From an uncultured Oscillospiraceae bacterium (GTDB taxonomy: Bacteria > Bacillota > Clostridia > Oscillospirales > Acutalibacteraceae), in assembly GCA_900546265.1 (NCBI GenBank), contig URCA01000072.1, positions 1 to 8,658 of the forward strand: a stretch of DNA of 8,658 nt, read 5' to 3'. This document shows positions 6,866-8,658 of this stretch, in pieces. The notes beneath the pieces are model-generated. The model worked only from the letters and a program-made list of their open reading frames with translations. It was not told where the DNA came from and made no database searches. The stretch's first letter is position 1. Each line of letters starts with the position of its first letter. The translations under genes were made by a program, and so were the position numbers.

Positions 6866-8374
6866 TCAGGAGAGATACGCGTCCAGCTGGCTTTTGTCCA
6901 GCCCGCCCTCGGCGGACATAAAGTCCGTCAGGGCCGACGCGATGGCGCGGCAGCCGCCGGGCGCGGCGCTTTCGATATTCAGGGGCATCACCGGATCGTG
7001 AACGCTCAGGCGCAGCAGCAGCCAGCCGTCCCCCACCGTGGTGCGCACGCCCTCCCGGCTGTCCTCCGCCACCGGCCAGCCCTGGCGGCGGGCGTAGGCT
7101 TCCAGCCTCTCCAGCACCTGCAGGCCGTAGGCCTTGAAGTCGCTTTCCAGAATATTGAAGCGGAGTTCCACGCTTTCGGCGGGTTCCTCCAGGGCGGCAA
7201 TGAGGTCCTCCAGGGTGCGGCCCTCCCGGCGCAGCTGCGCGGCCTTGATGATAATCCGAGTGACCAGATAGGCGCCGTCATCCAGAAAATAATTGTCCTT
7301 CAGGGCGGCGTGGCCGGAGGTCTCGATGGCCAGCGGGGCGTTCACGCCGGAGGCACAGAGCCTTTGCGCCTCGTTGATGACGTTTTTATAGCCCCGCTTG
7401 AACCGGCAGTGGACGCCGCCCAACGTCTGCTCCAGAAAGGTCTTCAGACCGCTGGAGGTGACGGAGTCGGTGACGATGGTGCCGCCGGGCGCGTCCTCCA
7501 GCACAATGGCGGCGGCCAGGGCGATCAGGCGATTGCGGTTAATTTCCCGCCCGTCGGCGCCCACGCAGCCCGCCCGATCCACATCGGTGTCGAAAATGAC
7601 GCCCAGATCCGCGCCCGCCTTCAGGGTGGCCGCGCAGACGGAGGCCATGGCCTCGGGGTTCTCGGGGTTAGGAATATGGTTGGGAAAGCGGCCGTCCGGC
7701 TCGAGAAATTGGCTGCCGGAAACGTCGGCGCCCAGGGGCTCCAGCACGTCCCGGGCGTAGAAGCCGCCCGCGCCGTTGCCCGCGTCCACCACGATGCGGA
7801 AGCCGGCCAGTGGGCGGTTGTAGTCCTTCGCCTGCACGCCCTCGCAGATAAGGCGGCGCAGCCGGGCCGCATACTGCGTCATATAGGCGATCTCCCGCAC
7901 CGTGCCGGCGGCGGGAGGCGGAAAATCCTCCGCCTGGGCCAGCTCGAGCAGGGCGGTGATATCCGCCCCTTCCAGGCCGCCGGAGGGAAGGAAGAATTTC
8001 AGGCCGTTGCGGTGATAGGGGTGATGGCTCGCGGTCAGCTGCACCGCGCCGTCGCAGCCAAGATCCACCGTGGTCATGAACATGGCGGGGGTGGAGGCCA
8101 AACCGCAGTCGAGGACCGTCACGCCCCGGGCGGTCAGCGATCGCACAACCGCGTCCCGCAGCCGGGGGCCGGACAGCCGGCTGTCCCGGCCCAGGGAAAC
8201 GGTCAGCGCGGCGGCGGGCTTGCCGGTTTTACCGGACAGCCAGCGGGCGAAGGCGGCGGCCAGCTTTTCCACCACCTCGTCGGTCAAATCGAGGGGCTGG
8301 TCCTCCACACCGTCCAGCGCCACGCCGCGAATGTCGGTGCCGCTTTTAAAATGCTGCCAATAGGAAGTAAGCAT
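6866..8374 (-). CDS. Phosphoglucomutase/phosphomannomutase (alpha-D-phosphohexomutase)
   Basis: A 502-residue cytosolic enzyme of the phosphohexomutase superfamily, interconverting hexose-6-phosphate and hexose-1-phosphate (glucose or mannose). All four functional loops are visible: the N-terminal SGTDIRG (11-17), the phosphoserine loop TASHHPYHRNGLKFF (114-128, serine 116), the magnesium loop FDTDVDRAG (261-269), and the sugar-binding ETSGHAALKD (351-360) with YFLDDGAY (362-369). The phosphate-binding C-terminal domain ends in RLSVHDPVMPLNIES (455-469). The TASHHP loop and HDPVMPLN ending differ from the commoner TASHNP and RxSNTEP forms and point to a distinct subfamily, so substrate preference is uncertain. 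ATG 8374 has AAAGGACGG 13 bases before it and lies 18 bases after the 34-residue ORF. First large gene of the minus operon. Confidence 0.92.
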   Translation of the reverse strand: MLTSYWQHFKSGTDIRGVALDGVEDQPLDLTDEVVEKLAAAFARWLSGKTGKPAAALTVSLGRDSRLSGPRLRDAVVRSLTARGVTVLDCGLASTPAMFMTTVDLGCDGAVQLTASHHPYHRNGLKFFLPSGGLEGADITALLELAQAEDFPPPAAGTVREIAYMTQYAARLRRLICEGVQAKDYNRPLAGFRIVVDAGNGAGGFYARDVLEPLGADVSGSQFLEPDGRFPNHIPNPENPEAMASVCAATLKAGADLGVIFDTDVDRAGCVGADGREINRNRLIALAAAIVLEDAPGGTIVTDSVTSSGLKTFLEQTLGGVHCRFKRGYKNVINEAQRLCASGVNAPLAIETSGHAALKDNYFLDDGAYLVTRIIIKAAQLRREGRTLEDLIAALEEPAESVELRFNILESDFKAYGLQVLERLEAYARRQGWPVAEDSREGVRTTVGDGWLLLRLSVHDPVMPLNIESAAPGGCRAIASALTDFMSAEGGLDKSQLDAYLS

Positions 8375-8392
8375 GTGCAGATCCCGTCCTTT

Positions 8393-8497
8393 TTATAAGA
8401 TTAAGATGAAGTTCAAAACAAAAACGCCGAGGGAAACCCATGCGCCGGACAGCACGAAGACCAGGCCGCCCAGCAGCAGGGCCTTTTGATGGTACAA
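8393..8497 (-). CDS. Possible 34-residue single-pass membrane peptide with TTG start
   Basis: A short ORF between the operon promoter and the phosphohexomutase gene. From TTG 8497 it encodes a 34-residue peptide: a short polar head (YHQK) followed by a continuous hydrophobic stretch, LLLGGLVFVLSGAWVSLGVF then VLNFILIL, ending at TAA. Codons in the first half (CTG, GGC, GTC) match the neighbouring genes. Its stop lies 18 bases before the phosphohexomutase ATG, the spacing seen for real genes in this operon. Against it: there is no in-frame ATG or GTG, GGAG lies only 4 bases before the TTG, and the frame happens to stay open upstream through palindromes to the window edge. Function unknown. Confidence 0.42.
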   Translation of the reverse strand: MYHQKALLLGGLVFVLSGAWVSLGVFVLNFILIL

Positions 8498-8505
8498 TGT
8501 TCTCC
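8490..8505 (+). repeat. 16-base repeat motif, copy A
   Basis: TGGTACAATGTTCTCC matches copy B (8627-8642) at 15 of 16 positions in the same orientation. It also resembles the inverted copy C (minus strand 8569-8554, TGGTATAATAACCTCC) at 12 of 16. The left part, TGGTACAAT, has the form of an extended -10 element facing right. It overlaps the start of the 34-residue ORF. Confidence 0.7.
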
Positions 8506-8506
8506 G

Positions 8507-8531
8507 TAACGGAAAGCGACGCTTTCCGTTA
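8507..8531. repeat. 11-bp hairpin in the operon leader
   Basis: TAACGGAAAGC (8507-8517) pairs perfectly with GCTTTCCGTTA (8521-8531) around a 3-base loop. In the minus-strand transcript starting near 8554 it would form about 25 bases into the leader, just upstream of the GGAG before the 34-residue ORF. There is no T-run, so it is not a standard terminator. Confidence 0.75.
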
Positions 8532-8553
8532 ACCGCGCAGCCGCGCCGGTCAC

Positions 8554-8569
8554 GGAGGTTATTATACCA
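8554..8569 (-). promoter_or_regulatory. Extended -10 promoter of the minus-strand operon (inverted repeat copy C)
   Basis: On the minus strand 8569-8561 reads TGGTATAAT: a perfect TATAAT box preceded by the extended TG. No TTGACA-like -35 lies upstream, where the sequence is a GC-rich hairpin instead. The start would be near 8554, giving a leader of about 55 bases to the 34-residue ORF and about 180 to the phosphohexomutase. The 16 bases also form an inverted relative of repeat copies A and B. Confidence 0.7.
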
Positions 8570-8572
8570 CAA

Positions 8573-8591
8573 GGCGGCGCGGAGCGCCGCC
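8573..8591. repeat. 8-bp GC hairpin just upstream of the operon promoter
   Basis: GGCGGCGC (8573-8580) pairs with GCGCCGCC (8584-8591) across a GGA loop. It occupies the place where a -35 box for the 8561-8569 promoter would be. It is the second of three unrelated hairpins in this 120-base stretch. Confidence 0.7.
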
Positions 8592-8599
8592 CTCCTTAG

Positions 8600-8625
8600 T
8601 CCGGAACGGCTCTGCCCGTTCCGGA
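8600..8625. repeat. 10-bp hairpin near the right window edge
   Basis: TCCGGAACGG (8600-8609) pairs with CCGTTCCGGA (8616-8625) around a 6-base CTCTGC loop. It is followed on the + strand one base later by repeat copy B. No T-run is present on either strand, so a terminator function is not supported. Confidence 0.7.
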
Positions 8626-8626
8626 G

Positions 8627-8642
8627 TGGTTCAATGTTCTCC
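8627..8642 (+). repeat. 16-base repeat motif, copy B
   Basis: TGGTTCAATGTTCTCC differs from copy A by one base and lies 137 bases to its right in the same orientation. The three hairpin-forming segments and the operon promoter lie between the two copies. What lies beyond 8658 is unknown. Confidence 0.7.
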
Positions 8643-8658
8643 CAGCCGTCGGAAATCT

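Noticed and set aside
6284..8398. A 704-codon open frame on the + strand, antisense to the phosphohexomutase and part of prmA
   Set aside because: The product is low-complexity, rich in Gly, His, Gln, Arg and Ala, with no family motif. It is the expected shadow of GC-rich codons in the opposite genes, whose conserved active-site motifs prove the minus strand is the coding one.
8406..8489. A 27-codon + strand ORF antisense to the small membrane peptide
   Set aside because: No ribosome binding site, basic low-complexity product, and it conflicts with the apparent minus-strand operon leader.
8375..8554. A riboswitch or T-box in the leader of the minus operon
   Set aside because: No specifier-loop, T-box or known aptamer core sequence was seen; only one simple 11-bp hairpin without a T-run is present.
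8498..8656. Extension of the 34-residue ORF upstream to the window edge as one longer protein
   Set aside because: The frame stays open only because it crosses palindromic, stop-poor repeats and the promoter. The translated stretch is arginine-rich with no protein-like pattern and no ATG start.

Overview
The window reads as chromosomal DNA from a GC-rich, endospore-forming member of the Clostridia, plausibly an Oscillospiraceae-type gut anaerobe. The reasons are a clear SpoVAE sporulation protein, strong AAAGGA-type ribosome binding sites, Clostridia-like housekeeping proteins and a strong preference for G or C in third codon positions. No genus is claimed. There are no rRNA or tRNA genes, CRISPR array or transposase genes.

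Left part (1-3421). The window opens inside glycerol kinase (glpK, + strand, about 77 N-terminal residues missing), which ends at a strong hairpin terminator. A small multi-pass membrane protein of unknown function follows on the minus strand (1407-1844). It is divergent, across a 301-base AT-richer spacer, from a TVP38/TMEM64 (VTT/DedA-like) membrane protein (2146-2838) with an extended -10 promoter. Downstream on the + strand is spoVAE (3006-3371), the spore dipicolinate-channel subunit, without spoVAC or spoVAD beside it. A 16-bp hairpin at 3382-3421 separates it from the convergent minus-strand operon.

Right part (3425-8569, minus strand). This looks like one transcription unit, in order of transcription: an extended -10 promoter near 8565, a possible 34-residue membrane peptide (8393-8497), a phosphoglucomutase/phosphomannomutase (6866-8374), prmA (ribosomal protein L11 methyltransferase), tcdA (tRNA t6A37 cyclising dehydratase), rsmE (16S rRNA m3U1498 methyltransferase) and a membrane-anchored family-2 glycosyltransferase of the DPM1/GtrB type (3425-4369). 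Gaps are 18, 66, 18, 2 and 28 bases. The middle three genes all modify the translation apparatus. The outer two could be linked through hexose-1-phosphate and polyprenyl-phosphate sugar supply, but that is inference.

Most unusual stretch. The last 170 bases hold three different short hairpins and three copies of a 16-base motif resembling an extended -10 element (two direct copies matching at 15 of 16 positions, one inverted). One copy is the apparent promoter of the right-hand operon. I see no convincing complete new system here. The best leads are this repeat/promoter cluster, the hidden small membrane peptide, the isolated spoVAE and a shared ribosome-binding-site variant across the minus-strand operon.
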